This document shows positions 35,235 to 45,052 of a stretch of 59,461 nt of DNA, piece by piece. The DNA lies in NCBI GenBank assembly GCA_002869185.1, contig PKTN01000008.1:1-59461 (forward strand), read 5' to 3'. Within the stretch, counting starts at the first letter, position 1, and the number at the start of each line of letters is the position of its first letter. Origin of the DNA: Denitrovibrio sp. (GTDB lineage Bacteria; Chrysiogenota; Deferribacteres; Deferribacterales; Geovibrionaceae). A model generated the notes under the pieces. The model made no database searches. It saw only the letters and a program-made list of their open reading frames with translations, and had not been told where the DNA came from. The translations under genes were made by a program, and so were the position numbers.

Positions 35235-35929
35235 GCCGCCCCTCCTATGGATTTCACTATAGACTCAAAGAGGAAATATCCGTCTCTGGTCTCCATAACA
35301 CCCTCAGCACAACGCTCTGGGTGAGGCATCATACCAAGCACGTTACCCTGCTCGTTTACTATACCTGCTATATTGTTTACTGAACCGTTAAGGTTAGTAG
35401 TATCATTGCATTCGCCGTTACCATCAGAGTACCTGAATACTATCTGGTTTTGATCTTCGAGTTTCGCAAGACCGTCAGCGTCTATAAAGTAATTACCATC
35501 CATGTGAGCCACAGGCACATTCACAACCTCACCAGCAGCATACATTCTACTGTAAGGAGTATCCGAATTATCAACACGAAGGTTAGAGTATTTACATATG
35601 AATTTAAGATCACGGTTTTTCATAAGAGCACCAGGAAGAAGCCCTGTCTCTGTTAGAACCTGAAAACCATTACAAATGCCAAGTACGTGTCCACCTTGGT
35701 TAGCGAAATCTACAATCTTGCTAACGATAGGGGAAAACTTAGCTATAGCTCCACAACGGAGATAATCTCCATAAGAGAAGCCACCAGGTAAAACAACAAG
35801 ATCAACACCTTGAAGGTCTGTATCTTTGTGCCATAGGAAGACTGTTTCAACACCCATCACATGTTTGAGTATGTGATAGCAATCGTGATCACAGTTCGAA
35901 CCAGGAAAAACAACTACACCAGCTTTCAT
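35231..35929 (-). CDS. purQ: FGAM synthase glutaminase subunit
   Basis: 232-residue class I glutaminase with nucleophile Cys in GICNGFQ and the catalytic His-x-Glu pair in MMPHPERC near the C-terminus. N-terminal start [15 protein letters not shown] is typical. Supplies ammonia to PurL; PurS bridges the two. Two bp after purS. Confidence 0.98.
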   Translation of the reverse strand: MKAGVVVFPGSNCDHDCYHILKHVMGVETVFLWHKDTDLQGVDLVVLPGGFSYGDYLRCGAIAKFSPIVSKIVDFANQGGHVLGICNGFQVLTETGLLPGALMKNRDLKFICKYSNLRVDNSDTPYSRMYAAGEVVNVPVAHMDGNYFIDADGLAKLEDQNQIVFRYSDGNGECNDTTNLNGSVNNIAGIVNEQGNVLGMMPHPERCAEGVMETRDGYFLFESIVKSIGGAA

Positions 35930-35931
35930 GA

Positions 35932-36165
35932 TTAATCCACAAATTCGATAGAATATTCTTCTATAACTGGGTTAGAGAGAAGCTCATCCGCGATTTTAGC
36001 AAGATCTTGCTCACAAGATTTATCATTTACTTCAAATTCGAAAAACTTCCCCATGCGAACTTCGCTCGCAAAATCATATCCCATTCTGTTGATAGAACTA
36101 AGTATTGTTTGGCCTTGAGGATCAAGAACAGTATCTTTCAACCTAACGAATACTTTGACTTTCAT
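35932..36165 (-). CDS. purS: FGAM synthase PurS subunit
   Basis: 77 residues, beginning KVKVFVRLKDTVLDPQGQTI as in the family, with LSNPVIEEYSIEFVD at the end. It forms the bridge between PurQ and PurL. First gene of purS-purQ-purL-purF. No purine riboswitch or PurR-type site was recognised in the 218-bp region before it. Confidence 0.97.
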   Translation of the reverse strand: MKVKVFVRLKDTVLDPQGQTILSSINRMGYDFASEVRMGKFFEFEVNDKSCEQDLAKIADELLSNPVIEEYSIEFVD

Positions 36166-36310
36166 TTAAAGCACCTTTTTTATATAATTTTATTCGATTT
36201 TTATGCAGTTTTGAGAGCTTTTTTTATACCAGAAATGGTAGATAAAGTCATTGAAAAAAAGCTATTACACTTATTTAATAATTTTTATAGTTATGTGTGT
36301 GCAATCACTG

Positions 36311-36338
36311 TTGCTTTAGTGGTATTTTGATGTAAAAT
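36311..36338 (+). promoter_or_regulatory. Possible promoter of the CheY-CheC-GGDEF genes
   Basis: TTGCTT and TAAAAT are separated by 16 bp, 45 bp before the response regulator start. Confidence 0.4.
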
Positions 36339-36383
36339 AGGCACAAGTATAGAAAACAATCCAAATTCCCAAAGAGCATTATT

Positions 36384-36761
36384 ATGAAAATTTTAGTAGT
36401 TGATGATTCTGCGATAGCGCGTAAATTCCTTATAAAAAGCCTTCCTAATGTCGAAGGTGTAGAATTTGAGATTAAGGAATGTATAAATGGGCTTGAAGCA
36501 GTTAACATATACCCAGATTATAAACCAGATATAGTATTTTTAGATCTTACCATGCCTGTAATGGATGGTGTCGAGGCTCTCGCTAAAATCAAAGAGCTTG
36601 ATCCTGATTCTGTGGTTTATGTACTAACAGCCGACATACAAAAATCTACACAAGAAAAAATCATGGCACTAGATGCTAAGAAATTTCTAAAAAAACCACC
36701 TTCTAAAGGCATAATTGGTGACGCTGTATTAGAATTTGTAAAAACAATGAATATTGGTTAG
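36384..36761 (+). CDS. Single-domain CheY-like response regulator
   Basis: 125 residues, receiver domain only: acidic pair DDS near 7-9, phospho-accepting Asp in IVFLDLTMPVMDG, Thr in VLTAD and Lys in KKFLKKPP. There is no output domain, so it must act by binding a partner. It is followed 8 bp later by a CheC-like phosphatase, which probably dephosphorylates it. Confidence 0.95.
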   Translation: MKILVVDDSAIARKFLIKSLPNVEGVEFEIKECINGLEAVNIYPDYKPDIVFLDLTMPVMDGVEALAKIKELDPDSVVYVLTADIQKSTQEKIMALDAKKFLKKPPSKGIIGDAVLEFVKTMNIG

Positions 36762-36769
36762 AGTAACTT

Positions 36770-37408
36770 ATGTCAGATAATGTGAATTTTTTTAACGATG
36801 AAGAGACAGATGCACTTCAAGAACTGATGAACATTGCTTTTGGTCAGGCTGCTGCTGAACTTGCAGAGGTCATTGACATTTCAGTGACGCTCAGCTTCCC
36901 TAAGCTTAATATTGTCAAAGTTAGTGATCTTATGAATCATATTGCTGATGACGTAAAATATATAAACAAGTGCAATCTTGTAGAACAAAGATACAAGGGT
37001 GACACTGGTGGCGTTGCTTACCTCATATTCCCTCACGGCACAGAAAAAGAATTCGTATCTATGTTTCACATGGATGAAGAAGATAATGATCACGAAGTCT
37101 TTATAGACGTAGAACGTGAAGTTTTGTCAGAAGTTGGAAATATTCTTATTGGCGCCTGTATCAGTAAGATTTTTGATTTATTAAAAACAAACGTAACCTA
37201 CACTCCTCCTCATACTATGATTGGGCACAAATTCGAAAATCATTTCTTAAAAGGCTGCTTTACTGGCGAAGATTATGCAATCATGCTTAATACAGGTTTT
37301 AGCCTTAGCGAAAAGACAATAGAAGGTTATCTCTTCTTAGTAAACTGCCAATCTTCAATAGAGCCACTTAAAAAAGCATTGGCTGACCTTTTTGAGAGCT
37401 ACGAATGA
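36770..37408 (+). CDS. cheC: CheC-family phosphatase
   Basis: 212 residues with both CheC active-site signatures: D14-x3-E18-x2-N21-x22-P44, and a second copy in SEVGNILIGACISKIF ending TPP. CheC proteins remove phosphate from CheY-P. The gene sits between a stand-alone receiver and a GGDEF protein, with ATGA overlap to the latter, so the three probably form a module that adjusts c-di-GMP or motility. No other chemotaxis genes are adjacent. Confidence 0.9.
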   Translation: MSDNVNFFNDEETDALQELMNIAFGQAAAELAEVIDISVTLSFPKLNIVKVSDLMNHIADDVKYINKCNLVEQRYKGDTGGVAYLIFPHGTEKEFVSMFHMDEEDNDHEVFIDVEREVLSEVGNILIGACISKIFDLLKTNVTYTPPHTMIGHKFENHFLKGCFTGEDYAIMLNTGFSLSEKTIEGYLFLVNCQSSIEPLKKALADLFESYE

Positions 37409-38313
37409 AAGGATACTCTCAAATATTAGAATCAATCAATATTGGGATAGTTATTATAGACAAAGAGTTTAATATCGTTGAGTGGAATGCCTGGATGGCT
37501 AACTATAGTGAAAAAAGAGAAGATGACGTTCTTGGTGAAAATATTTATAAAGTTTTCCCAGAGCTTGATAGAGTATGCTTCAACAGAGGCTGTAAATCGG
37601 TATTCTCATTCGGAAATCTAGTTTTTCTTTCATCAAAACTCCATAAATTCTTATTCCCTTTCAAACTTAGCGGTGCTTACTCAGCTAGCTTTGAGTATAT
37701 GCAACAGAGTTGCTACCTTATACCTATCAAAGATGAAAATGGCGAAACAACTAGCCTTATGATAAATGTTCATGATGTCACAGAAAATGCTATACTTGAA
37801 AAACACTTAAAAGAGCTAAGCTATGTTGATGGCCTCACAGGTGTATACAATAGAAGAACATTTGAGCGTAGGCTTGTAGAATAGTTTACAAGACATAAAA
37901 GGACAGACTCACCACTAGGCATTATCATGTTTGACCTAGACTATTTTAAAATTATTAATGATACATATGGACATCCATTCGGCGATATTGTTCTTCAAGA
38001 AATTGTTAAAGCTTGCAATGGAAAACTAAGAACTGAGGACTTCCTAGCTAGATATGGTGGTGAAGAATTTGTTTGCCTTCTCATTAACCAAAACATAGAC
38101 CAAACACTCCTAGTTGCTGAGAGACTCCGTATAGCAATTGAAGAGCTTGTAATTTCAGATGGTGATATTAGTATCCAAACAACTGTAAGTATTGGAATCG
38201 CAGACTCAAAATTTTGTGATACTCAAGAAGAGCTACTTAAGCTCGCTGACACTGCTCTCTATGAAGCAAAAGAGAAAGGCAGAAACCGTGTGGAGCTTGC
38301 TAACAAAGATTAG
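37405..38313 (+). pseudogene. PAS-GGDEF diguanylate cyclase interrupted by an amber codon
   Basis: One frame of 303 codons encodes an N-terminal PAS domain (about 8-130) and a GGDEF domain. The frame is broken by TAG at 37882-37884 (codon 160), just after FERRLVE, early in the GGDEF domain and ahead of all its catalytic motifs. Downstream sequence is intact: FDLDYFKIINDTYGH, inhibitory site RTED and active site GGEEF (218-222). No ribosome site precedes the next ATG (37927), so the catalytic domain is probably not made unless the stop is read through. Its start overlaps cheC by 4 bp. Either a recent nonsense mutation or a sequence error. Confidence 0.85.
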
Positions 38314-38978
38314 CGACCCGCCGTCAAGAGCGGCACAGGACTTGGACACAAGCTATCTATTATCTTCAGATCTTTTTCACTGCAATAACCTTTAAAAAAA
38401 TATCCTTGTTTCCTACCCTCTTCAGTAATTATTTGAATATGCGTGTGGTGATTCCAGCCTCCATTTTCGTGCAAGTCACCTATTCTAGCTACAACGTCAC
38501 CAGAAACTAGTCTCTCACCAGTCTTTGGCAAGCTATCTAAGCTCATATGACCAAACATAACATAAAATGGTTCTACGTCCTCTATTTCATGTTTTAAAAC
38601 GACATAACCACCATAATTACCCTCACCCTTTTCATATCCTGTCTCTTCAACGGTTGCATCAAGCGGAGCATAAATAGGTTCACCAGCAGGTAGACAAATA
38701 TCTATCCCTAAATGAAAATATCTCTTATCAATACTCATCTGTTCATACTGCGACAAAATACTCTCTCTGTCCTCAAGATAGCTTCCTGTAGCCCAGCTAT
38801 ACCCAGAGTTTGCAATGATATTATTAAACAAATCATTAATCTTCACTGAGTCACCACTAAGTTCAATAGCTTTTGAGGCAAGGTCATCATCTAAAACAAT
38901 ATTTAAAGGGTATCCCTCTTGATTTGTGATTTTTGAAACTTTTTTATCATAATTGAGTAAAAAATATGGATAGATCAT
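38310..38978 (-). CDS. M23-family metallopeptidase without signal peptide
   Basis: 222 residues. The LytM-type catalytic core is present: HLGIDICLPAG (zinc ligands H and D), VMFGHMS, and HHTHIQI (H-x-H). Members normally cut peptidoglycan cross-links, but this one lacks a signal peptide, so it may be cytoplasmic or exported in another way. GGGGG lies 4 nt before the ATG. Convergent with, and overlapping by 4 bp, the GGDEF gene. Confidence 0.85.
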   Translation of the reverse strand: MIYPYFLLNYDKKVSKITNQEGYPLNIVLDDDLASKAIELSGDSVKINDLFNNIIANSGYSWATGSYLEDRESILSQYEQMSIDKRYFHLGIDICLPAGEPIYAPLDATVEETGYEKGEGNYGGYVVLKHEIEDVEPFYVMFGHMSLDSLPKTGERLVSGDVVARIGDLHENGGWNHHTHIQIITEEGRKQGYFFKGYCSEKDLKIIDSLCPSPVPLLTAGR

Positions 38979-39100
38979 TTTTCCCCCTAAGTAACACTCT
39001 TAGTACTACCTATGTTCTTAGTAGACTTATTTATATCATAACAAAAGAGTAAAAGTGTATAATAATGAATTTAAAGTAATAACGCTATTGATAATATGAC

Positions 39101-39129
39101 TTGACAAAAAAGTAAGAAATAAGTAATAA
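39101..39129 (+). promoter_or_regulatory. Promoter of tRNA-Arg
   Basis: TTGACA, 17 bp, TAATAA; the tRNA begins 11 bp later. Confidence 0.7.
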
Positions 39130-39139
39130 TTTGATCCTT

Positions 39140-39213
39140 GCCCCCGTAGCTCAGGTGGATAGAGCGATGGATTCCTAATCCAGAGGCCGCATGTTCGAGT
39201 CATGCCGGGGGCG
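39140..39213 (+). tRNA. tRNA-Arg, anticodon CCT
   Basis: 74 nt: acceptor GCCCCCG/CGGGGGC, D stem GCTC/GAGC, anticodon loop TTCCTAA (reads AGG), T loop TTCGAGT, discriminator G. The outermost anticodon-stem pair is A-G, a mismatch. CCA is not encoded. Confidence 0.93.
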
Positions 39214-39251
39214 TTCTTTAAATATCAACAACTTACCCCAATATCAATAAG

Positions 39252-41111
39252 TTACCGATTAATAACTTGTTTATACTTAACACAATTACGCCCTGCTGAC
39301 TTTGCGTCATAAAGAGCACTATCCGCATTATTGATAAAATCTTCGATCCTATCATGCATCATAGGGATAACAGAAGTGACACCACAGCTAACAGTCACAT
39401 AACCTAAATCTGACTTATTATGTGGTATATACGCATCTTCGACAGCTTGACGAATAGATTCTGCAACCTTTACAGCACCTTCCAAATTAGTGTCACATAG
39501 TATGATTGCAAACTCTTCACCGCCATAACGTGCAAGCGTATCTGTAGCCCTGCTTAAAGTAGATCTGAATATACCTGCCAGCTCCCTTAGACAATCATCA
39601 CCACGAAGATGTCCATATGAGTCATTATAGTTTTTAAAATAATCAATATCCAAAATGATAAGAGCCAGTTCATTCCTTGCTCTTTTGGCTCTTTGAAACT
39701 CTTTATCCATAGCCTCATTAAAGATACGTCTATTTGAAAGCCCTGTTAAAACATCTATTGATGCAAGCTCTGCAAGTCTTTTGTTAGCGCCCTCAAGCTC
39801 TATAGTCCTTTTCTCAACAAGCCTTTCTGTGTCTGCCAGAAACTTTGATTTAGCTAACTGTGATTCTTCCAGATGCTCAAGTGCTTCCTGTTGAGCCTTA
39901 TCTTTCTCTTTTCGTAAAATGTTAACTCTATCTGCAAGAGCAAAAGATAATAATACAGCATTGATTGCAAAACCTAACTGCACTGAATGCTCTGTTATAA
40001 AAACATGTGGCAAAATACCTAAAAGTTTCAAAAGGAGAAGCACCATACCTAACAAGAAGAAAGTCCAAGCAAGTAGAAAGAATCTAGCAGGTTTATACCC
40101 TCTGGCATAAACAACCATTCCGCCTATAAAAACAGTAATCAACAATAGTATAGCTACTAATGCAATAATTATACTAGCCAGTCTGTAATCAATAAAAAGT
40201 GATGCAATAGACAAAACTATGTAAAATACCATAAAACCAAGCATTGCTTTATATAAGAAAGTAGAGTTCTCTTTAAGCTTCAAAAATGAATTTGTATAAA
40301 AAGCTATAGACAAAAACGTAAAGCTTGCAAATACTACCAAGCTTTTGTTTGCCCACCATATCATGTCAGGCCATAAATACTGAGTCGAAATACCAAAGTA
40401 CCCCCCCTGAACAAATGAATAGGCAAGTATTAGGAGGTTACAAATTAGAAAATCATTATCTCTTGTGGAAATATACAAGAAAAGATTATACAACATAAGT
40501 GCGAACAAAATACCGAATAATATCCCAATTGCCAGCTTCGACCTATCTAAATGCTCAGTAAAAGCAGCCCCTGTCCACAAGAAAAGAGGCATATTTATCG
40601 AACCACTTGATGATACCTTTATATAGTACTGCTGGTATGCCAAAAGCTGGTTACCAAGTATAAAAGCTGGATGAGCTAAGTTTAGCTGTTTGGCTCGCCT
40701 ATCTATTCTATCCCCACCCTTAAGCTCTTTATAATCACCTTTACCATCTGGTATATAAAAAGTCACATAATCTAAAGGAGCATAGGGAAGATCTAGAACC
40801 CACCCTGATTCAGAATATGTATCACCCATTACAGAGAAACATAGCCAGTATGTATTAGGTGAGTATCCAAAATTAAGTGGCACCTTACTACTCGTTTTAA
40901 ACTGATTAGAGTTATTCAATTTTATAATATCTTCTAGAGTGTATGCGGATGCAGAGTCTTCTATGTATTCTACTGCTAGACCTATATTTGTTGCCATTTT
41001 CATATCATTCACTTTAACAGGGTATGCAGAAGCACTACTCATGCAAAATAGTAATAATAATAATATCTCTATACATAAGGTAGATAGACTCGAATAGGCA
41101 TTTTTGTTCAT
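39252..41111 (-). CDS. 7TMR-DISM diguanylate cyclase
   Basis: 619 residues: signal peptide, a periplasmic 7TMR-DISMED2-type domain (about 40-185, with NTYWLCFSVMG and WVLDLPYAPLDYVTFYIPDG), seven TM helices (about 190-395), a coiled-coil linker, and a GGDEF domain (about 455-612). Inhibitory site RATD lies five residues before the active GGEEF, so the enzyme should make c-di-GMP with product feedback. The extracellular signal is probably a carbohydrate or other small ligand, by family. Confidence 0.92.
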   Translation of the reverse strand: MNKNAYSSLSTLCIEILLLLLFCMSSASAYPVKVNDMKMATNIGLAVEYIEDSASAYTLEDIIKLNNSNQFKTSSKVPLNFGYSPNTYWLCFSVMGDTYSESGWVLDLPYAPLDYVTFYIPDGKGDYKELKGGDRIDRRAKQLNLAHPAFILGNQLLAYQQYYIKVSSSGSINMPLFLWTGAAFTEHLDRSKLAIGILFGILFALMLYNLFLYISTRDNDFLICNLLILAYSFVQGGYFGISTQYLWPDMIWWANKSLVVFASFTFLSIAFYTNSFLKLKENSTFLYKAMLGFMVFYIVLSIASLFIDYRLASIIIALVAILLLITVFIGGMVVYARGYKPARFFLLAWTFFLLGMVLLLLKLLGILPHVFITEHSVQLGFAINAVLLSFALADRVNILRKEKDKAQQEALEHLEESQLAKSKFLADTERLVEKRTIELEGANKRLAELASIDVLTGLSNRRIFNEAMDKEFQRAKRARNELALIILDIDYFKNYNDSYGHLRGDDCLRELAGIFRSTLSRATDTLARYGGEEFAIILCDTNLEGAVKVAESIRQAVEDAYIPHNKSDLGYVTVSCGVTSVIPMMHDRIEDFINNADSALYDAKSAGRNCVKYKQVINR

Positions 41112-41192
41112 AATTATCTCATTTAATAATTGTATTGCTTAATATTAATCAGAAATCAACAATCTGGCAATCCTTTTATTAAGATATTAACA

Positions 41193-42080
41193 CTAACTTT
41201 TTGGTGTTCTACGAATTGTACCAATATATATACCAGTAAGAGCTAGAATTGCTCCTATAAACTCTATACTTGTGACATCCTTGGAAAATATAGTCACATC
41301 CCAGACATAAGCAAAAGCTGGCTGCAACAAGAGGATTAACCCACTTATTGTAAGTTTTACTTTTGGCAAAGCAGAAGCGATTATAACCCACGCAAATGCC
41401 TGACACAGGACTCCATAGGCTAAAAGGTATATGCCAGTTCGTAGGTCAGATATGACTAAACTTTCACCAGACATGATAGCTGTCACACCTAAGATAACCC
41501 CAGAAACACCTGTAAGGATAAACATACTTAGCTTCTTATCAACAGGATTATCTTGGCTACCAGCCATACGAAGAGTGTAGATGTAACCAGTATACATTAA
41601 GGCAGTGAGGAGTCCATATATGACACCTATTCTAAATTGTTCATCACGACCATCCCATCCATTACCAGCGATAAGATAAAGTCCTGAGAATGCAAGTATA
41701 ATCGCTATTATCAGCCTAAGCTTCACCCTCTCTTTGAAAACAATAACATCTATTACAGCGAGAAAAAATACCTGAAAATTTGCCAAAAGAGTAGAAAGAC
41801 CTGGACCGACATAAAGGATGCTTACATGCCAGAAATATATATCAAAAGAAAAGAACACCCCACTAGCAACAGTGATAAAAAGTCCTTTTCTGTTAATTCG
41901 CGTAACCTTGCTGCTGACAGCAAAAAGTATCGCCAAACCAACCAGCCCAAAAACCATACGGTAAAAGCCAGTAGCGGACGTGGCAGCCCCCGCCAGCCTT
42001 GCAAATACTGGTGAGAAGCTGATCATGAATGCACCTATAAATAGGTGAAAAACGGCACTTTTAGCTATAAGACCAGACAT
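41193..42080 (-). CDS. DMT-superfamily transporter (EamA family)
   Basis: 295 residues forming about ten TM helices in two EamA repeats (roughly 10-140 and 155-290). It should export or import a small metabolite across the inner membrane; the substrate cannot be inferred. GGAG precedes the start. It stands 61 bp after tonB on the same strand, with no sign of functional linkage. Confidence 0.87.
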   Translation of the reverse strand: MSGLIAKSAVFHLFIGAFMISFSPVFARLAGAATSATGFYRMVFGLVGLAILFAVSSKVTRINRKGLFITVASGVFFSFDIYFWHVSILYVGPGLSTLLANFQVFFLAVIDVIVFKERVKLRLIIAIILAFSGLYLIAGNGWDGRDEQFRIGVIYGLLTALMYTGYIYTLRMAGSQDNPVDKKLSMFILTGVSGVILGVTAIMSGESLVISDLRTGIYLLAYGVLCQAFAWVIIASALPKVKLTISGLILLLQPAFAYVWDVTIFSKDVTSIEFIGAILALTGIYIGTIRRTPKS

Positions 42081-42141
42081 AATTCATCTCCGTTAAAAAG
42101 AGAGTTTACACCTAAATTACATTAATGCAAATAAAGCATTT

Positions 42142-42807
42142 TTAATTCAGACGAAAGCTTATAGGGAGTATAAAATCCATAGCCTCTGGGGGCTCAGGGA
42201 GGGGTGAAGACTTCGCTAATATTTGAAGGGCAGACTTGTCTAAAAGATTGAAACCACTAGTTACAACAACAACTCCATTACTTATCAAACCATCACTCTC
42301 GACATTAAAGGCGACAGTTACGCTACCTTGCATATCTCTTCTTCGAGCTTTCACGGGATACTTTTTATTACTGGAAATAATATTTCTTACTTTTTCTCTG
42401 TATACATCTTTCAAAATAGCTAAATTCTCGACACTTGGTAGATCAGCAACCACCTCTTCATGGCTAACTGAAACAACAGAATAATCTGGAATGGCAGAAT
42501 CAATATGGACTTCTTCGCTCGGTTGTTCTTCCACTGGTTCGGTTGCTGGTTCAGGAATAACCTCTGCCACAGCAGTAGGTTCTGGTTTGACAGCTACCTT
42601 CTTAACAGGGATTGGTTTCTGCTTAACAACCTTCACAGGAGGAGCCTTCACAGGTATCGAAACAACTGATTTACGTTTCTTAATTACATCAACACTAATC
42701 ATATCAGCAGGCATACTTGAAGGTTTAGTTGAATTTAGACGCAAATCAACTATATAAAATATTGCTAAGTGCAGTATAGCCGCTATAAACAGGGTAAGGG
42801 GGAGCAA
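42142..42807 (-). CDS. tonB: TonB energy-transducing protein
   Basis: About 221 residues if the TTG at 42807 is the start (AGGGGGG just ahead). This places an N-terminal TM anchor (LPLTLFIAAILHLAIFYIV), a Pro/Lys- and Pro/Glu-rich spacer, and the C-terminal TonB domain (KYPVKARRRDMQGSVTVAFNVESDGLI). The frame stays open upstream into the receptor gene, but that extension would precede the TM helix and overlap 110 bp of coding sequence, so it is unlikely. TonB passes energy from ExbB-ExbD, which are not in this window, to outer-membrane receptors such as the adjacent one. Confidence 0.85.
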   Translation of the reverse strand: MLPLTLFIAAILHLAIFYIVDLRLNSTKPSSMPADMISVDVIKKRKSVVSIPVKAPPVKVVKQKPIPVKKVAVKPEPTAVAEVIPEPATEPVEEQPSEEVHIDSAIPDYSVVSVSHEEVVADLPSVENLAILKDVYREKVRNIISSNKKYPVKARRRDMQGSVTVAFNVESDGLISNGVVVVTSGFNLLDKSALQILAKSSPLPEPPEAMDFILPISFRLN

Positions 42808-42826
42808 GCCCCCCCTATACCTCTGT

Positions 42827-44728
42827 TTAGTACCTGAAAGTGAGACCTGCTGCAAAGTTGCGCTCTGCCGCAGGATAGTAAGATTCCGAATAGGCTGTTC
42901 TGTATGCATAGTCATAATATTGCTCGTTGAAAACATTATTTATCTTAAAGTATACTCTGAAATTCTTATATTCGTAATCGACTTTTACGTCACTCACAAT
43001 ATAAGCATCAAGCTTCTCTTTAGTGTTTGTATAGTCGTTACCAGCATATGTTGAGCTATAGTAACTACCAAAATAGTAAACGCCAACACCTACAGGAGTC
43101 TTATAACCGACTGTCGCTTTAAGCTGATCTTTTGAAAGTAATGGGATATCGTTCCCCTCAGATGCCCCTTCGTTAATGTCAGCATCAACGTAAGAATATG
43201 CACCTTCTACATTCAAATTCTTACCAGCGTAACCAACTTTAAGACCAGCACCTTTTCTTTTTGTATCAATGTTTTCGTTACTGAAAGGATAAAAGTTAGG
43301 GTTAGTAAAGATCTCGTTATTTGTCTTCTGCTTGTAAACTGATGCACCAGCGTAGTAGCCTTTGTAGTCGTAGTCATAGCCTATTGCATATGTTTTAGCT
43401 GTCTGTGGCTCTATGTCAGTATTAAGTCCGCCATAGTACTCTCTAAGCTCGTCTGTAGTAGGGAAACGGAATGACTTATCAAAGCGCACATAGAATGAAC
43501 CCAACTTATCAGTTTCATACCCGAGAAGAGCGTTATAAGCATTCTCTGTCTCATCCTTTGTCAGGCTATCAGAGTTATAGTCATCTTTAAGTTTCTGGCT
43601 TCTGTATCCAGCCTCGACAATGATACCGTCGATGTTTGCTCTATCAGAGATGTAAAGACCTGTCATTGAGCGATCAAGTTCGAAACTGTCATTTGAATAA
43701 GCTGATTCAGAGTCTGATTCTACATCATATTTGATATAATCTAGCCCAAGTACAAGTCTGTTTGAGTAGCCTTTATGATTGATATTCAATGTATAGAAAG
43801 GGTTGATAGATTTACTACTCAGTTTATCAACTGCATGGTAATAACTGGTATAATATGTATAATCTCTTTCACGTTTACGGAAATCAGCTTTAACATTAAG
43901 CTCACCAAGTGGAAGGAACAGTTTACCGCCCACACCGTAAAGATACTCTTTATCATCTCCACCATCTCTAGGTGTAGCTGAATAATCTCTACCATTTGCG
44001 GACATCTGAGCCTCTGTCACTCCACCTGGGAGCCCATACTCAGAGTCGCTATAGTTCGCATATGCGTTCAGCTCATACTTGTCTTGATAGAAAGTAAAAT
44101 CACCAGAAATGGATTTTGTTTCAAGTTCAGAGTTATCTCTGTAACCATCAGTTCTATATTTATCTAAGTTGATAAGAAACGCTATGTTGTCATTTGCATA
44201 CTGACCAGCGAGGTTACCATGATATGTACCATAGCTTCCGCCTTCAGTTTTGAGTGTAACACCTGATTTAGTAGGCTTCTTTGTAACTATATTGATAGCT
44301 CCACCTGTCGCTCTATCACCAAAAAGGACAGAGTTACCGCCGTGAAAAACTTCAACACGATCAACGTTATCAACTGTGATAAAGCTCCAATCAACACCAG
44401 ACATGTCAGGGTTAGATATTCTGCGACCATTCAAAAGGACAACACTGTTAAGTCCACCCTTTTCAGCTCCGTAGCCACCCATATCAACGTTAATATGCTT
44501 TGTGTCGTAGCCTTTTACTGAAACACCTGAGATCATTTTGAGAAGATCCGCTGTCGTAGATGGGTTAAGGTTTTTGATTTTTTCCTTGCTAACAACTTCA
44601 ACGTTAGAAGCTGCCTTGTTCTCTGTAACTCCGAGTGAATCCTCGAAGATAACTATCTCTTTAAGTTCATCAGCAAATGCATAAGTGCATACAAACAATA
44701 GTAAAAATACGATCTTTAACGATTTCAT
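42827..44728 (-). CDS. btuB: TonB-dependent outer-membrane receptor, BtuB-like
   Basis: 633 residues: signal peptide (cleaved near AFA-DE), TonB box region (KEIVIFEDS), plug domain (SKEKIKNLNPSTTADLLKMISGVSVKGY... GGAINIVTKK) and a 22-stranded barrel ending in Phe-Arg-Tyr. A cobalamin riboswitch in its leader, and B12-type ABC genes just upstream, make corrinoid the likely substrate. The start MKSLKIVFLL at 44728 has GGAGAG ahead; the frame could begin 12 bp earlier. tonB follows, probably in the same transcript. Confidence 0.9.
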   Translation of the reverse strand: MKSLKIVFLLLFVCTYAFADELKEIVIFEDSLGVTENKAASNVEVVSKEKIKNLNPSTTADLLKMISGVSVKGYDTKHINVDMGGYGAEKGGLNSVVLLNGRRISNPDMSGVDWSFITVDNVDRVEVFHGGNSVLFGDRATGGAINIVTKKPTKSGVTLKTEGGSYGTYHGNLAGQYANDNIAFLINLDKYRTDGYRDNSELETKSISGDFTFYQDKYELNAYANYSDSEYGLPGGVTEAQMSANGRDYSATPRDGGDDKEYLYGVGGKLFLPLGELNVKADFRKRERDYTYYTSYYHAVDKLSSKSINPFYTLNINHKGYSNRLVLGLDYIKYDVESDSESAYSNDSFELDRSMTGLYISDRANIDGIIVEAGYRSQKLKDDYNSDSLTKDETENAYNALLGYETDKLGSFYVRFDKSFRFPTTDELREYYGGLNTDIEPQTAKTYAIGYDYDYKGYYAGASVYKQKTNNEIFTNPNFYPFSNENIDTKRKGAGLKVGYAGKNLNVEGAYSYVDADINEGASEGNDIPLLSKDQLKATVGYKTPVGVGVYYFGSYYSSTYAGNDYTNTKEKLDAYIVSDVKVDYEYKNFRVYFKINNVFNEQYYDYAYRTAYSESYYPAAERNFAAGLTFRY

Positions 44729-44863
44729 CAATCTCTCCATTTAATTTAATACATGAATGCGCGACAAACCAATAAGGTTGTCATTTTGATAAAATGTTAA
44801 GATCAGGTTTTAGTTAAATTCATTGCGAGCCCCCTTATTCTGCGTAAGTGGTACTGCATTGAC

Positions 44864-44999
44864 GTATAACTAAGATGTCCTGGCTTGCCTTCGTCCTACT
44901 AACCCGCCTTCCCATCATTCGACAGTGGCTAACTTGAGTTTTCGTCCAGCTTACAGTTGCGCGACAGCATCGGATTTGCACCGATTTCCCACGTTATAC
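44864..44999 (-). promoter_or_regulatory. Cobalamin riboswitch
   Basis: On the minus strand, GTATAAC/GTTATAC form the closing stem. Inside are GGTGCAAATCCGATGCTGTC, GCGCAACTGTAAG, GCCACTG, GATGGGAAGGCGGG and a B12-box variant GCCAGGACATCTTAG. The btuB start lies 136 nt after the aptamer. No terminator with a T tract is visible between them, so control is probably at translation initiation. The rest of the 312-bp gap holds no gene. Confidence 0.93.
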
Positions 45000-45052
45000 T
45001 TGCAGCGAAGTTAGATTATTATTGCAGAATTGAAAGAATAGCAAGCAGATTT

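Noticed and set aside
36166..36383. Purine riboswitch ahead of purS
   Set aside because: No purine aptamer core or T-rich terminator could be found on the minus strand.
37882..37884. TAG as pyrrolysine or a reassigned codon
   Set aside because: No sign of a methylamine pathway or suppressor tRNA, and a nonsense mutation is the simpler explanation.
42808..42936. Upstream extension of the tonB frame
   Set aside because: It lies mostly inside the btuB coding region and would place about 43 extra residues before the TM anchor.
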